The notes beneath the pieces were generated by a model. The model searched no databases. It was given only the letters and a program-made list of their open reading frames with translations, and had not been told where the DNA came from. This document shows positions 33,567-46,400 of a DNA stretch of 64,000 bases, piece after piece; position 1 is the stretch's first letter, and every line of letters starts with the position of its first letter. The DNA is from Micractinium sp. NFX-FRZ. Lineage: Eukaryota; Chlorophyta; Trebouxiophyceae; Chlorellales; Chlorellaceae. Made by a program: the position numbers and the translations under genes. The stretch covers positions 1 to 64,000 of the forward strand of contig JAPTJF010000099.1 of assembly GCA_029339195.1 (NCBI GenBank), given 5' to 3'.

Positions 33567-36500
33567 TCACTGCCCCTTCTTCGTGCCGACGCCAATCGCC
33601 TCCAACCGCTCCAGCAGCGGCGGGTGGCTGTGGTGGTAGCTGCTGTACAGCCAGTCCACGTTCACCGAGCCCTACACGGGCAGAGCGGCGGGGCAGGGCA
33701 CAGGGGTGTATGGGGCGGCGTCAGCTGGGCCAGTGTACCGGCAGAACCGAGTGCGCCCGGAAGCCGGCATGCACCCACGCAAACCGGCAAGGATGCCCCA
33801 TCCCTCTGCACCCCAACACACCCATGTCCTCCCCGTCTCTCTGCAAGCAATACACCAGTTCACAGGTTTACGTTACAAGAGAACCCACCTTGTTTTCCTT
33901 GTCCAGCGCGCACAGCGCGCCCGACAGCGCCGCCCCCCTGCCCAGCTCCACAGCAAATCCGTCGGCCTGGAACTCAAAGCGCCGGCTCACCACGTTGCTC
34001 AGCCAGCCCAGTACCTGTTGGGGGTGGGCGGAGGGCGGGCGGGCGGGGAGGCGGGGAGGCAGGTGGAGGTGAGATGAGGGCGCAGAGGTGAAGTGTACGG
34101 GGGTTGTGAGGGAAGCGTCGAGGTGGTTTAAAGGAGGGGACAGGCGAGGCCGGCGGGCGGGGAGAGTACGGATGGCTAGGCGTGACCAGTTCCGCTGCCT
34201 GCCCGTGCCACTCTGCTAAACTTCCATTACGCACCCCCGCCCTCGCCTCCCTGTCCCGCTCACCCCCACCCCCGCCTCGGCACCCCCCACCTCAGCCCTC
34301 CCTCCCCCCTCGCCTCACCTCATCTACCGGCCCGAGCAGGTAGTTGAACAGCAGGAAGGCTCCCAGGGCGGGGCGCTCATTGGGAGCAAACCCGAAGCTG
34401 GCAAACAGGCCTGGGGTGGTGCGCACGAGCGTGAAGAGGCCCAGCTGCGCCAGCAGCACCACCTGCTGTGAGCCCAGCAGCTTGAGCATGTGGCCCAGCT
34501 TCCTGCGGGGGGCGCGGTGGGGCGGGTGCAGGTGGGCAGGTGTGGACAGGCAGGTGAGCAGCAGATGGGGGCAGGGGCGGTGAGCCGCAGGGGCGGTGAA
34601 GAGCGGCGGGTGAGGGCGGGTTGGGGCGGCAAGGGCGGTGGGAGCGAATGAAGGTGCAGTGTGGCACCTGGGAGCCGCCGTGCACATCCCAGCTGGCTCC
34701 CCATGCTCACCCCGCTTTGCCACCTGGTGAGCACATCGTGCTGGCCCTAAGGGCAAGCAGGCGGGCCGGCACGCGCATCATCCACCCCCTGCAACACAGC
34801 ATGCATGCCAGCATGCCAGCTCAACAGCATGCCAGCAGCCAAGGGCGCCTCACCAGTGGCCCAGCTCGTGCGCCAGAACAGCCACCACCTGCCGGCAGGG
34901 GTGGGCGGGGCGGGGTGGGGAGGGGCTCAGCAGCCTGCGCAGCAAACTATAGCCCCGGCTCTGTGCCACCGCCAGGCTACACGGAGCTCACCTTCCTTGC
35001 CCCCGCCGACCACAACGGCGGCATCAAGGGAGCCACTTCGAGCTCACCTGCTCCTCCGAGCACTGCTCCAGCAGGGTGTCGTACAGCACCACCCGTTTGT
35101 TGGCGCCAAAACCGTACTGCGCCAGGGCGGCAAGACAGTGAGGGCGACTTGGAAGGGCGAGACGCAAGGCAACTTACTGGGAAGGCATGGGACGCAAGGC
35201 GAAAGAGTGGCGTCATACTCGACAGCCCCCGCATGCTGTGGACAAAGCATAGCGCGCCAGGTTGGCAGTGCCAGCCCTGCTGCCGGCCTCCCTGCTCAGG
35301 TCCCCCCACCAGAATGCTTGCCCAACTAACTTCTCTGGTATTATTTATCGCCCTGACCTGGAGCCTGCCCCCTACCCACGCAAACATACGCACCTGATAC
35401 GCGTTTGAGTGTGCGGAGCGGCGGCTGCCGTCAACGACAAACAGCTTCTTGAGGGGGAAGGAGAGGGAGGCGGCCAGCGCCTCAATAGACACCCTGCAAC
35501 CAAACCAAAGGAGCAGGGCAGGGGGGGTATGTGATGTTGGATGCTCGTAAGGGCGCAACGAGAGGGAGAGGGGGGCGCTGCCCACGCCCCTTGAAGCTGT
35601 GCAGAGAAAGCCATACAAGGGTGGGAGGAGTGCCGTTGATTTCATGAGCGGGAGAGGGCGGAGCAGCCAGAGCCAGCTTTGGCTGCCCCAGCTGCCTGCA
35701 GCGCCAGCGCCTATCAAGGGGCGGACGCTGCTGTACGCGGCTCCTCGCTCGACAGCCCCCCACGCCCTCGGCCTACTGCCCCTGCTGCCCAGCCCACCTC
35801 AGCGGCCCCTCTGGCAGGGGCGTGAACTTGTTGAACATCGGGGCGATGACCGTGGGGAACACAGTGATCATGAAGAGGGAGAGGGCCAGCAGGAAGGCCC
35901 ACAGGTAGAGGGCCACCCAGGGGCCGGCGTGCTGCAGGATGGAAGTGAAGCCGGCCACCACGGGGGGCAGCAGAGCCAGGCCCAGCAGCACCTGTGGGAG
36001 AGGGAGGGGCACAGGGCAAGGCAGGGCAGCAGCAAAGTGAAGGTAACATGAGACGTGGCGCAGCACCCAACAACCGCGCAGGCAGGCAGTGCACAGCAGT
36101 GGGCAGCATCTAACAACCATGCAGGCAGGCGGTGCACCCACCGACTTGAGGGCATCCCCCACAAACGTGGCGGGCGTGGTCTTGTTGAAGCCATGCCGCG
36201 CCTCCAGTACGAATGTCGAATAGGCAGACCAGGGCAGGCCCAGCAGCAGCGAGACGCCCGCCTGCATGGGTGTGCAGGCACACGGCACGTGTGGAGCTTG
36301 AGGAACAGTTCAATGGAAGTGCAGCGGCAGAATCCTGCCCGCTGGTGCGCCCACCCGTACTGTTCCCAACTGCGCACAGTCTGCTTGTGACTGTGCCTCT
36401 CTTCTCATCGTCAGCCCAGCACCCACCTGGAGCAGCGCCCACACCACGCTCTGCAGCAGCTCGCCAGAAAGGCCGGCCGCCGCCAGCACAGCGCCCGACA

Positions 36501-36941
36501 GGCGCCAGGTGGCGGGCAGGAAGCCAGCCAGCAGCAGGGCGCTGCTCAGCCCAAACTCCCACAGGCCGTGCACTCGTGCAAACTGAAGCTTGGCTACATT
36601 GTACTGCCGCTTCTTCTCGAACTCGGCTTGGCTGTACAGGTGCGACACCGCAGGCGGCGGCGACGCCACGCGCAGCGCCTGCGCAAGCGACGGCGGGGCG
36701 GCAGCGGCAGTGCAGGCGGTAATGCGCAGCGCTTCCCAAGGCGGTGCATCTATTGCTAACCACATGCAGAATGAGTGTCAAGCACGCAGGGCGAGCAAAT
36801 GCCGCTCACCCTGCGTTGCCTGGCGTCCAGCGAAGCGTGCAGGCAGAACACCGCCGAGTTGAAAGCCAGTACTGCCTGCAGCCACGGGAAGCCGTCGTCG
36901 TCCCCCTGCAGCCGAAAGCCCGACTGCAGCGTAGACAGCAT
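33567..36941 (-). CDS. STE24: CAAX prenyl protease 1 (STE24-type zinc metalloprotease)
   Basis: Minus exons 36941-36810, 36678-36427, 36261-36142, 35991-35798, 35493-35394, 35116-35048, 34888-34854, 34502-34319, 34014-33889 and 33671-33567 give 438 aa, the usual STE24 length. The enzyme removes the AAX tripeptide from farnesylated CAAX proteins in the ER membrane. The zinc motif is VVAVLAHELGHWKLGH (His296, Glu297, His300), split by an intron two bases into the Trp codon; the third ligand is in RRFEFQADGFAVELG. Family landmarks are present: VLEARHGFNKTTPATFVGD, VFPTVIAPMFNKFTPLPEG, SRRSAHSNAY, GFGANKRVVLYDTLL and SYHHSHPPLLERL near the C-terminus. Several hydrophobic helices flank these. Confidence 0.95.
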
Positions 36942-37508
36942 TTTTGCACGGGCCCTCTCTCCTCTGCTACCGATTACCCCGTGCAAAACAATATAGATTG
37001 AGGGGCGATCCGACGTAAGGGTGAGCTGGAAGCCCCATGGGCAGCCCGCCCTGTCTCCAGCCTGCCGCGCTGTGCCCGCCTGGCGGCTAGTGGCTCAGTG
37101 CTTCATGAGTGCACAATTGGATCGAGAGTGATCAGTGATATTTGACTGCTGGCACCAGGAAGGCTGCTGGAACCTCCACCCCCAAAAGCAGGGGTATGAG
37201 CAGGGGTATGAGCCGCCATGGATTGCCCGCTGCTGCCGCCGCCCACTGCTGCCGCCTTCTGCTGCCACCTCGCGGGTGAGGTACCTCACGTTACCCTCAA
37301 TGTAATTCACATGGAGTGTAGGCCCTTGCCAACTGCGATACATTTGGCACCTAACACACCATATGCAGCGGCCGCAGAGCATGCACAGCGTCTTGCAATG
37401 GCCACCGAGCTTCAGCGGTTGGAGGACGCACGGACCGGCGACGCTCCCTCCTTGTTGCCTTCGACCCCTCCTTCCTTGTTTATGATGCAAGGAACCACCT
37501 TCGGGTCC
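36942..37508. other. Interval between STE24 start and epoxide hydrolase stop, no gene recognised
   Basis: A plus frame at 37218-37703 runs into the last epoxide hydrolase exon antisense and shows no domain. A short direct repeat GCAGGGGTATGA occurs twice near 37190-37211. Confidence 0.55.
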
Positions 37509-40500
37509 TCACTCCTGCTTGGGCACCAGCCGCGGCGGCATGCCCGAAGCGGCGTGGGCTGCCCCGGAGGTGCCCTGGGCTCTGGCCTTGATCAGGAAGC
37601 TGGGGGCGTCGCCCCCGCTGGCGGCGCGCCCGCCCTCGCCCGCCACCTGGAGGCGGGGCAGTGTGTGGGCAGGGGGGCCAAGAGTTGGGTTGAGTTGAGC
37701 TAACCTGGGTGAAGCTGAGTGAAACTGGGTGAGGCTGAGGCAGGAGCTGAGCAGAGCGTGATGGCTGGCACAGCGTGGAGGCCCGACGTCCGGTGCCATC
37801 TGCAACGCTGCCCGCCTCGCCGGCCGGTCCTGTACATGCATCTCCACCCCCACCCCCCAGCGCACCTTTCCGCCTGCAAGGAAGGAGCGCATGTGCGCGT
37901 GCACCTCCTCCGGCCTGCAGCATCAAGGTCAACCAGATGACGTGCACGTGCAGCATGACATGCCCCAGGCAGTGCCGACAGGAGGCACGGCAGTGGCTGG
38001 GGCTGGCAGCGTGTGGCTGGTGAGTGGGCAGGCGAGAGAGTGGCGGGCACACCCGCTAGTGCAAGCACCCCGCACGAGATGGAGCAAAAAACAATACGAA
38101 CAAAACAGCACAAGGACATGCAACTAGCGAAGCATGCAGGGAAGTAAGGCAGGGGCACCTGCCAGCCACATACTGTGTGAAAGGCCTGCCCCGCCCCGCA
38201 CCTGTCGTGCTCCACCCAGTGGGAGCAGTCGCGCACGCAGACGGAGGTCAGGTTATCAACCAGCTCCTCATCTCCCTGCAGTGCTGGCCAGTGTTCGATT
38301 GATTAGCTGTGCTCCTTTCCTTGTGGCCTTGCACAGCAGATGGGCAGCATGCAGAAGTAGCAGCAGGACGATTGCTTCGGATAAACAAACTGTGCCGGGC
38401 CAACTCTCCGGCAGGCACGACATACGCCACCGTTTGAACCACTTTCACAGGGTATTGGTGGGAGGGCAGCCGGCACCTTGAACATATGCGGCAGGAAGAC
38501 GTGCTCGCTGTCGCCATACAGCACCAGTGTGGGGGCGGTGACGGGGGTGTAGTACAGCCTGCGACGGGAGCAGGCAGCGGCAGGGAGGGCGCAGCGGCAG
38601 GCAGCAGGCAGCAGGTCAAGTCCGGCAGGCAGCAAGTGCGGGCCATGGCGGGGGCAGGGGGGTGGAGCGACTGCAGCTTGTTCGCCGGAACCGGAAGCAG
38701 GTTTGGCAGCCAGCCTGTGACGCCTGCAGCTGCAGCGCAGCATGCGCACTGGTGAGCAGCAGCAGCAGCAGCAGCAGCAGCGGCAGCAGGCCCTCACTTG
38801 TCCATGTCTGGGTAATCGCGCGCCCACTTGGTGTGCTGGCGCAGGGAGGCGCGGTAATAGTTCAGGGCGGCAGTCAGGCGGCCGGGCTTGCTGAAGGCGG
38901 CTTTGATGCGCTCGATGTCCTGCGGCAGACGACCGGGCAGGGCGGGCGGTGGCGTGGGGGACACTGGCATGGGTGTCAAGCACATACGCTGACGGTTCGG
39001 TGAATGAGAACAGTCATGCTTGAATGTTACTGCTGACTGCTGATCCTTTTGTCAGTGAATCAGAGCACCAGGGATGTCAGAGGCAGTGCTGGCACCAGCA
39101 TGCTGAGCAGCAGCAGCAGCAGCAGCAGCGGCGGCGGCAGCAGCGGCAGGGGCACCTGCTGGGTGAAGGCGTCAGGACGCTTGGCGCCAACCGGCTTGCC
39201 CGTGTACAGCCGCTCCAGCTCACGGAAGTCTGTGGGGGTTGAGGGGAAGGGGGGCAGGCAGGCGACACACGTGTTACATTAACAGCAAAATTTGGCATCT
39301 CGATTGTGCTGACGTGCACTGCTGGGAGCCCCTTCCGTTGGCGGCCGTGGATCACACACTGCCGTTGCCAATTGATTGCCGGTGTCGATTGGTATGCGCA
39401 GCAGCAAGGTCGGGCCGGCACACAGCGGCGCGCACACATCTAGCAGCAGCAGCAGCGGCAGCAGCAGGAGAAGGAGCGGGAGCAGGTGGCGCGCCGCCGC
39501 CCACCGTCATGGCGCAGGAACTTCTCGGCCAAGCTCGACTGCCAGGCCATCATGTATGCTGACCTGGAGATCACAGGCACATCGGGCGTACAAGGGGAGG
39601 TGAAGGACACGTGGCTTATGCAAAATGTCATTGCACGAGGGACAGGGAGACGAGCGGGCTCTGTGGACAGACAGCAATGATGTCAAGCTGTAGCTGAAGA
39701 TGTCAAACTGTAGACGTGACCATGATCAGAGCACGAGCCACGTGAGAGCGGCTCGCTGCTCAGCATCACGGCCGGCAGCAGCTGCGCCCGGTGTGCCGCT
39801 TTGCTTGCCTGCCGGCTGGTGCCTGCAGTGGCGAAAGCTAGCATTAGCAACAAAGCGCGCACCCTCGGCGGCCCACCTTTCGAGCTGCTCGCCACTGAAG
39901 CGCTGGGGGTCCTTGAATGCGGCGGGGTGGGGGCAGGACAGCACCACCAGCTTGTCCACCACCTGCAGGGGGGCATACATAGGGGGTGGGCTGGGTAGCA
40001 CGACTCGCAACTGCGGCAGCACTTCGCGAAGATGCACCGATGCTACGACAGGCAGCGGCAGCGGCAGCAGCGCACCTGTGGGTGCAGCACCGCTGTGTAC
40101 CACGCCACAGCGCCGCCCCAGTCGTGTGCCACCTGCGGCAGAGGTGGCACGGCAGTGGGCGGCAGCCTACCAGCCAGTGCCGGCAGCGGGGCACGGCTAG
40201 CTAGCTAGCAAGCAGGTTGGCTGCTGACAAGTGGCCGCGGCGACGTGGGCGCTCCTTAGCATGCTGTGATTGCTTGGTTGGGGCTCAAAATGCAGGCCAG
40301 CTGCCACTGGCATGCCTGGAAACGTTTGCAACACAACTGGCAGCTCAACACACCCACAAACAAGGCCAGTGCCCGCAGGTGCCCGCCGCCCACGCACATC
40401 CCCGCCCTGACTTGCCAGGATGCACTTGCGGTGCCCGCAGCCCTGCACCACGGCCACCAGGTCGGCAGACAGCTTGTCCAGGGTGTACTGCCGCAAGCCC

Positions 40501-41813
40501 TGCAGGACACACATTTAAGCGCCCGGTCAGCACGCCACAGAAGGGTCGCCGGCAGCCAGCATTGCTTCATTCACGCCACCGACGCCAGCAGCGGGTTTTG
40601 ATAAGCAGGCGGCCGGGCCTGGGCCACATCTGCCCCGAATCCTTTTTCTTTATTCCAGCTCAGCTCGGACAGCTTCACCGAGCATGCATGCCAGCCGCCC
40701 TCCGACAGCCACCCGCCCAATCACCCACCTGTGGCACACCGCTGTCGCCAAACCCGCGCATGTCCAGCGCCGCAACCTCGTACTGCCCCGCAAACTCCTG
40801 CCTCGCGGGGCAGAGCGCGGGTTGGCAAGAAGGGTTGGCAAGAAGCGGATGCACATGGCGTGTGAACGAACTGTGGACAATGTGGCTATTTTGAATGAGA
40901 AGCTTTTCATTCTTTGTGACGTGACAACACCAGCGCAGCAGCGGCGGGCAATGCCCAGCAGGGTGCCCTCATCTGGTCCCTCCGGGTGGGCGGGCGGCAA
41001 GCCGTAGGGTGCACAGCAAGCGGCACACGCCTCCCGTCCCTCCTGCTCTGCAGCCCCCCACCTTGATTTGGTGCTCCCAGCTGGCCCAGGTCTCGGGGAA
41101 GCCGTGCACGAAAAGCATGAGCGGCTTACCAGTGCCCAGCCCGTGCGTGGCGACATGCAGCCTGCCATAGAGGGGACAGGGGGATGAGGAGCCACATCAG
41201 GACCAGAGGCGAGGTACAGGCGAGCGGGCAGGCAAGCGGGCAGGCAGCAGGCGGGCGTGGCGGCCATCTGCCTGTCCAGCTCCCTGTGGAGCACCTGGGC
41301 CAGGCAGCCACCTGGACCACCTTATAAGGCCTTTAGCAGCCCAGTCAGCGGCTGCAGCTAATGCGGGGCGCCCCCTCAACCGCACAGCCCAAGCCAAAGC
41401 TGACGGGGCTCACTTGACGCTGCCGCTGCCCTCCACTGTGATGTGCTTCATGCCTGGCACAGGATCAGGGAAGGTCATGGCGCTGCGGTCCACACGGCGG
41501 CAGTAGCGCACCGGGCTGTGTGGGGCAGAGGGGCAGAGGGGCAGAGAGGGGTGGAGGGGGTGGAGGAGCACGCCGCGACGGTGAGCAGGGGCGGTGGCTA
41601 TCAAGTACAGCTCAATACGGCACTTTCCTTGGTGGGCAGTTGGGATGAGCCGGAGTGGGCTTATGCAGGATTCGGGGCAGTCAGGGCAAGGCAGGGAGGG
41701 CAGCACAGGTGGGGGCGGGCTCACTTGAGCAGGAAGCGGGCGGCGAGGCGGGCGGCGGCGCCGACCCACAGCGGCACCGCCAGGGTCATCAGGCCGCAGA
41801 ACTGGAGCGACAT
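37509..41813 (-). CDS. Alpha/beta-hydrolase, epoxide hydrolase type, 14 exons
   Basis: Minus exons 41813-41725, 41515-41414, 41161-41062, 40797-40729, 40499-40416, 40132-40076, 39962-39877, 39563-39505, 39229-39156, 38919-38798, 38558-38477, 38275-38202, 37914-37866 and 37646-37509 give 394 aa. The fold signatures are those of soluble epoxide hydrolases: oxyanion HGFPETW, MRGFGDSG, nucleophile Asp152 in VAHDWGGAVAW, acid Asp297 in VLYGDSEHVFLP, and His327 in CSHWVEHDRPEEV. It should open epoxides (for instance fatty acid or xenobiotic) through an ester intermediate. Residues 3-28 are hydrophobic and may anchor the protein or be a leader. The intron after 40416 needs the GC donor GCAAGT: only this joins KCIL to VAHDW in frame. 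The C-terminal 30 residues are Gly/Ala-rich and unfamiliar. Confidence 0.9.
38755..38780. repeat. (AGC)n trinucleotide tract
   Basis: About eight AGC units lie in the intron between exons 10 and 11 of the epoxide hydrolase. A second tract, 39106-39129, follows exon 9's far end. Confidence 0.9.
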
Positions 41814-43410
41814 GCTTGGGAGGCTCTGTGTGACGGATTCTCAGCCCTGCCAATTAGGGAACCAGGGGGGGACCAGGGGAGACGCTCTGCACCGTGAGGT
41901 TCTGCCAGACTCGCCGCCTGCCGCCCAGCAGTGCGCCGCCGGTGGGCTGGTATTGAGGCGGGCGGCGTCAACCGCTCAATTGACCCCACGATGTCAGAGT
42001 TTCATCAAGTCATGTGAGAGTTATCGGGCTCTGCGAAGGCCTCCGAGTCAGAGCGAAGCAGCACTTACCGAGGCGCGCCGGGAGGTTGGCCCGGACGCGA
42101 ACTACTGAGCGCAAGGTGGCCCGGTCACAAAAGTTGAGCTGTTCCGAAATCCGAGGAGACGAGCCCGGCAGCCCACACGGGAGCACGGGAGACACTCTGC
42201 GGCGCCAGGCTGGCGTCCGCAGGCGGCGCCCTGCCGGCGCTCCACGCCCGACAATCAGGCAAATGTCCTCGAGCCCTTGCTTCTTACCGCATGGTTAACC
42301 ACCGACTCAAACTCACCGTCACATCTCCAGCATGCTGGTGCTTGCCGCGGCAACCGGCCGGCGGCCTTGCCACTCGTGCCCCTCCACATCAGACTCCGTG
42401 GAGCGCCGCTGGCGGGTCTGCCTGTGCCAGGGCAGCCCGGGAAGAAGGGAGGGAGCAGGATTTGAATAAACCAGTTTGGAGGCCGGACACGTTGGGTGCG
42501 ATGCAACAGCAGCGACCAGGCAGCAAGCAGGCAGGCAGCCACTGGCAGGAGGGCAGCCCGCCAGGTGACCACTCCTGCTTGCCCCTGCTCGATGATATGA
42601 ATCGCCGGTTGTCTGAAGGCACCAAATAGCTAACGTGGCAGTCTCAGTCACAATGCAGGCCCCTGGGCGAAGGTCTGTGCGGACCGTGGGAGCTAATGGT
42701 GAGCTGAGGGGGCACCTGAGTGTGTGCGAGCACCGCCGTCAGCCGGCTTCCAGGTGTCGCGGTGAAGAAGGTTGGAGGGCCCTGGCACGCGGGCCCCTTG
42801 TGCCTTCACCGCGGTATGTGTGCATGTGTGGCTGGCGTGCAGGGCCAAGGGGGTTACAGACAGCAGCTCATAGGAGCAAGGGAGAGCAGAGCATCAGTGA
42901 CGCAAGAAAGAGAAGGTGTAAAGTGGGGCAATACTGCACGTCGGATGGGCTGGGCAGAGGCGCCCGCCTGCCGGCGGGAGAGGTCGAGTCACTCTGGAGT
43001 GGGGCCTTGTGCATGCACAGGCACACGGAGGCTTTGAGCAGAGGGGCGGGGCGCGGGGTGGGAGGGGGGAAGGGGGGATTGACAGAGCAGGTGCTGGGGC
43101 TGAGGTGCACGTCTAGTATGCCATGAACAGCGGTGTCGCCAGCAGGAAAGGAAGAGCAAGGATAGCAGTCAAAGTTGAATAGGGGGAGCTGAATAGGAGG
43201 CACGCCCACAATACGGGGCAGCGCGCGCCATGCTGCAGAGCCCGGGGCTGGGTGCCCTAATGGCTGTACACGCCCACACGCCGTCTTCAGGCGGGGGGTG
43301 CCCCAGGCGTGCTCCCCGGAAGTCGAGGAGTCACCAGGGGCCTTTCCCTTGCGTCAGACAACACGACGCGGTCTTGCGTATGGTGCCGGTGCCATGTACG
43401 GCCTCCCGCA
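41814..43410. other. 1.6-kb interval without a recognised gene
   Basis: It lies between the epoxide hydrolase start and the protease stop (both minus). Open frames here show no family motif, no phase-consistent exon pairs and skewed Arg/Gly/Cys composition typical of GC-rich noncoding DNA. It should hold the epoxide hydrolase promoter and the protease 3' UTR. Confidence 0.6.
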
Positions 43411-46400
43411 TCACAGCGTGTCGGCGACCACAGCATACACTGTATCGGTGGTCACCCCGCAGGCGTGGTTGTCCACCGCTATCCTCACATACCCGCCGTC
43501 CCCCCAGTGCTCGCTCCACGAGTTCTTCACTTCCCTGCGGGGGCAGCACAGCAGGGGGCAGCGCAGCATGGACAGCAGGGGCATCGGGGGAGCACAGAGA
43601 GGGGCGCAAACCGGCACGGATCTCCGCCTCCCCGCAGAGCGGGCAGTGGGAGAGCAAAAGGCACAGCATGGACAGCAGGGGCGGACAGCAGCGGGGCGGA
43701 CCGCGGCCCAGGTCTCTCCACCTTTCGGCAGGCAGGTGGGCAGGCAAACAGGCAGGCAGGAGACCACACATCACGCACAGTGACGGGTGTGCCCAGCGAA
43801 GCAAGGGCGTCGCAGTGCGGCATGCATGGGCTGCTGGCATGAGGTCCGGTCGTCAGCGCACAGCCCGCCTGCCCGGGCCACCGGAGTAACGCCAGCAGGG
43901 GCAGCGGCAGCGGCAGTGTGCTGTCTCAGGTCTCACCAGTAGTCCCCCTCTGGGCCGCTGCCATACCCCACCAGCAGCACGTCGTGGTCCAGCCCGGCGG
44001 GGCGGTAGTCGCACTAAAACATTCCACACAGAATGGGGCAGCAGGCGGCAAAGTCAGTGCACTTGCTTGGTGGCAGGGGCGCGTGCGCAGGCAAGGCATG
44101 GGAGCTGACTGCTCACTGGCCTGTTGTATAAGTGGCAGCCACATGTTTGGGCATCCGCCCGCTGCTGGCCAGCAGAGCACAGCACCGCCCCCTCAGAGAC
44201 ACATGGTCCCGCCTATCTACTGTGCACCCACCCACCCACCCGCTCCTCCCGGTACACCCCGCTGGAGTAGAAGCGGAAGGAGGGCTGGGAGGCGTCCAAG
44301 GAAATGGCCAGGGGGCCGCGGGAGTAGACGGCCTCGCGGTGGGCGGCGTCGTCGTAACGTGGCACGCGCGCGTAGCCCTGCGGGCATGGCAGCACGGGAT
44401 GGGCAGGCAGGCAGCACATGTGGGCAGTTGTGCAGGTGAGAGGGGTGGGAGGCACAGGGTGGGATGCTGGTTTGATGTGAGGCAGGCACGCAAAGTGCCA
44501 ATGAGCGGCCAGGCACTACACCTTCTGCCTCTCTCCTCCGGTCACAACCCCGCCCCTGCCTCTACAGTATGCGGACGCATTCTCCAGCTGGACAGGCGCA
44601 CAGCGAAGCCCCCGCCCCTGCCTTCTTCTCCCAACACTCAAGCCGCCAGCTCAGCTCGGCCCCCGCCAGCTCAGCCCCACCTTGAACATGCCGACCCGCC
44701 GGGTGGAGTTGGCCTGGCAGTATGCATCCTGCCCCTTGTACTGGTAATCCTTGGTGAGTGCAATGCCGCCAGCGTCAACAATGTGACCGATGGCCGCCCT
44801 GCAGCGCGTGGCAGGCATATGGCAGTTCGTTCCAGGAGACGTTCGTGAGGAGCAGGGTGAGGGGGAGGGTCGGTGTTGTGGGCGGGTGCAGGGGCGGCTG
44901 CAGGGGATCGGTCCAGGCAGCCAACGGCCCTGAGCGCGGTATTTTGGGCCGCTGAAGGCTGCTGGGGGGGTTGGCATGTTGGCCGTCCTTATACCCAACA
45001 CCCACGACGCACCAGTGGTTGCCGCCATCGCAACCTGGACATTGGGTGTGGGGGTGCGGGCGGCAAGCGGGCGTGCACATAGGCTCAGCGTCACACAGAA
45101 GATAGACAGCACTGCAGTGCACATCGGCAAGCTGACGGCCTGCATGCACTACTGTATCGCTAGGCAGCACCTGGGCACAGCGCCAGGGTCACCACCGGGC
45201 GCCGCCCGTCCTCCCCATGCTGACGCGCAACAAGCGCCCTCCCCTTATCCCAGGGCCCGCTCAGGCGCTCACCCAGGTTGGAGGCGGGGTCTCCGGGGAC
45301 AAAGCCCCAGGAGCAGTCCACAATCTGCTGCTCAGAAAAGGAGACGCGCTGGCCGGTGGCGCGGTGCCAGGCAGCCTCCATGGCGCCCGCAGCGCTGAAC
45401 GCCTGTGTGGGGGCGGTGGGGGGCAGCACACGCAGGGGCACAAGGGGTAGGCGGTTGGGCGGGGGTGGAGGGCCAGGGAAGGTGGCAAGCAGCAGGCAGC
45501 AAGGGCAGCAGCGTGGTGCGGCAGGCGCGCACGCAGGCGCAGCGACCACCGCTGAGCAGCCCTCCATGGCCTACGTGCAGCAAGCCTCACCCAGCAGCTG
45601 CCACAGGTGGCTTGGTCCATGGGCCCAATCCCGTCTGCCCCTGTGCCCCGCCAGCTGAGGGATGCGGGCACGGAGTCGGGGTTTGACAGGGGCTCGTAAG
45701 GGAGCTCGTGCCTCCCCGACTTCCTGCCCACCCCGTGCTCCGCCTGCTGCGCCTGCTCAGCTCCCGCGGCCTCCACGCTGCCGCTGGCCGCCTGCTGGGC
45801 GGCCTGCTGCTCCAAGCGGCGCGCCCGCTTGGGCAGCATCATCTGCACAAACTCCTCCTCACTCCAGTCCCCAAACCTGGGGGGACAGGGAAGGGGGGCG
45901 CAGCAGGCCAGGGTCAGGGACAGGGGCAACAGGGGCACAGGTGTGCCCTCCCACTGCCGCGCCCCGAACCGCCCTCTTACTGCCCTTCCAACCGCCCATG
46001 CAGGTTGGCTGCCCATTAGAGGATGGGTCCCACCGCCAACCCTCGCCCTCACCGGTTCATGTCCAGTATGAAGGTGGACTCGCCGCGCATGTTGTGTGTG
46101 TCAACCAGCGCCTGGTTGGCGATGAAGAGGGAGGCGCGGGCGAGGTAGTCGGCCAGGGAGGTGTGCTGGCGGGAGGCGCCGTGGGTAGAGAGGAAGGCGT
46201 CGTACTGCAGGCAGGCATGCGGGCGAGCGTGCGTGTGTGTGTCAGGGTGTGTGTCTAATGAACCAGATGTGCACAGGGGGAGAGGCGCTGGGCCTGAGGT
46301 TGTGGACACCACTGTGCCCAACTGGCTGCTTGGGGTGGCACAGCAGTCGCAGCAACGCGCCAGACAGCCTGACCACCTTGAGATGATGATCCCATGACCA

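Noticed and set aside
37218..37703. Plus-strand 161-codon frame
   Set aside because: Overlaps the last epoxide hydrolase exon antisense; no motif, no start or splice support.
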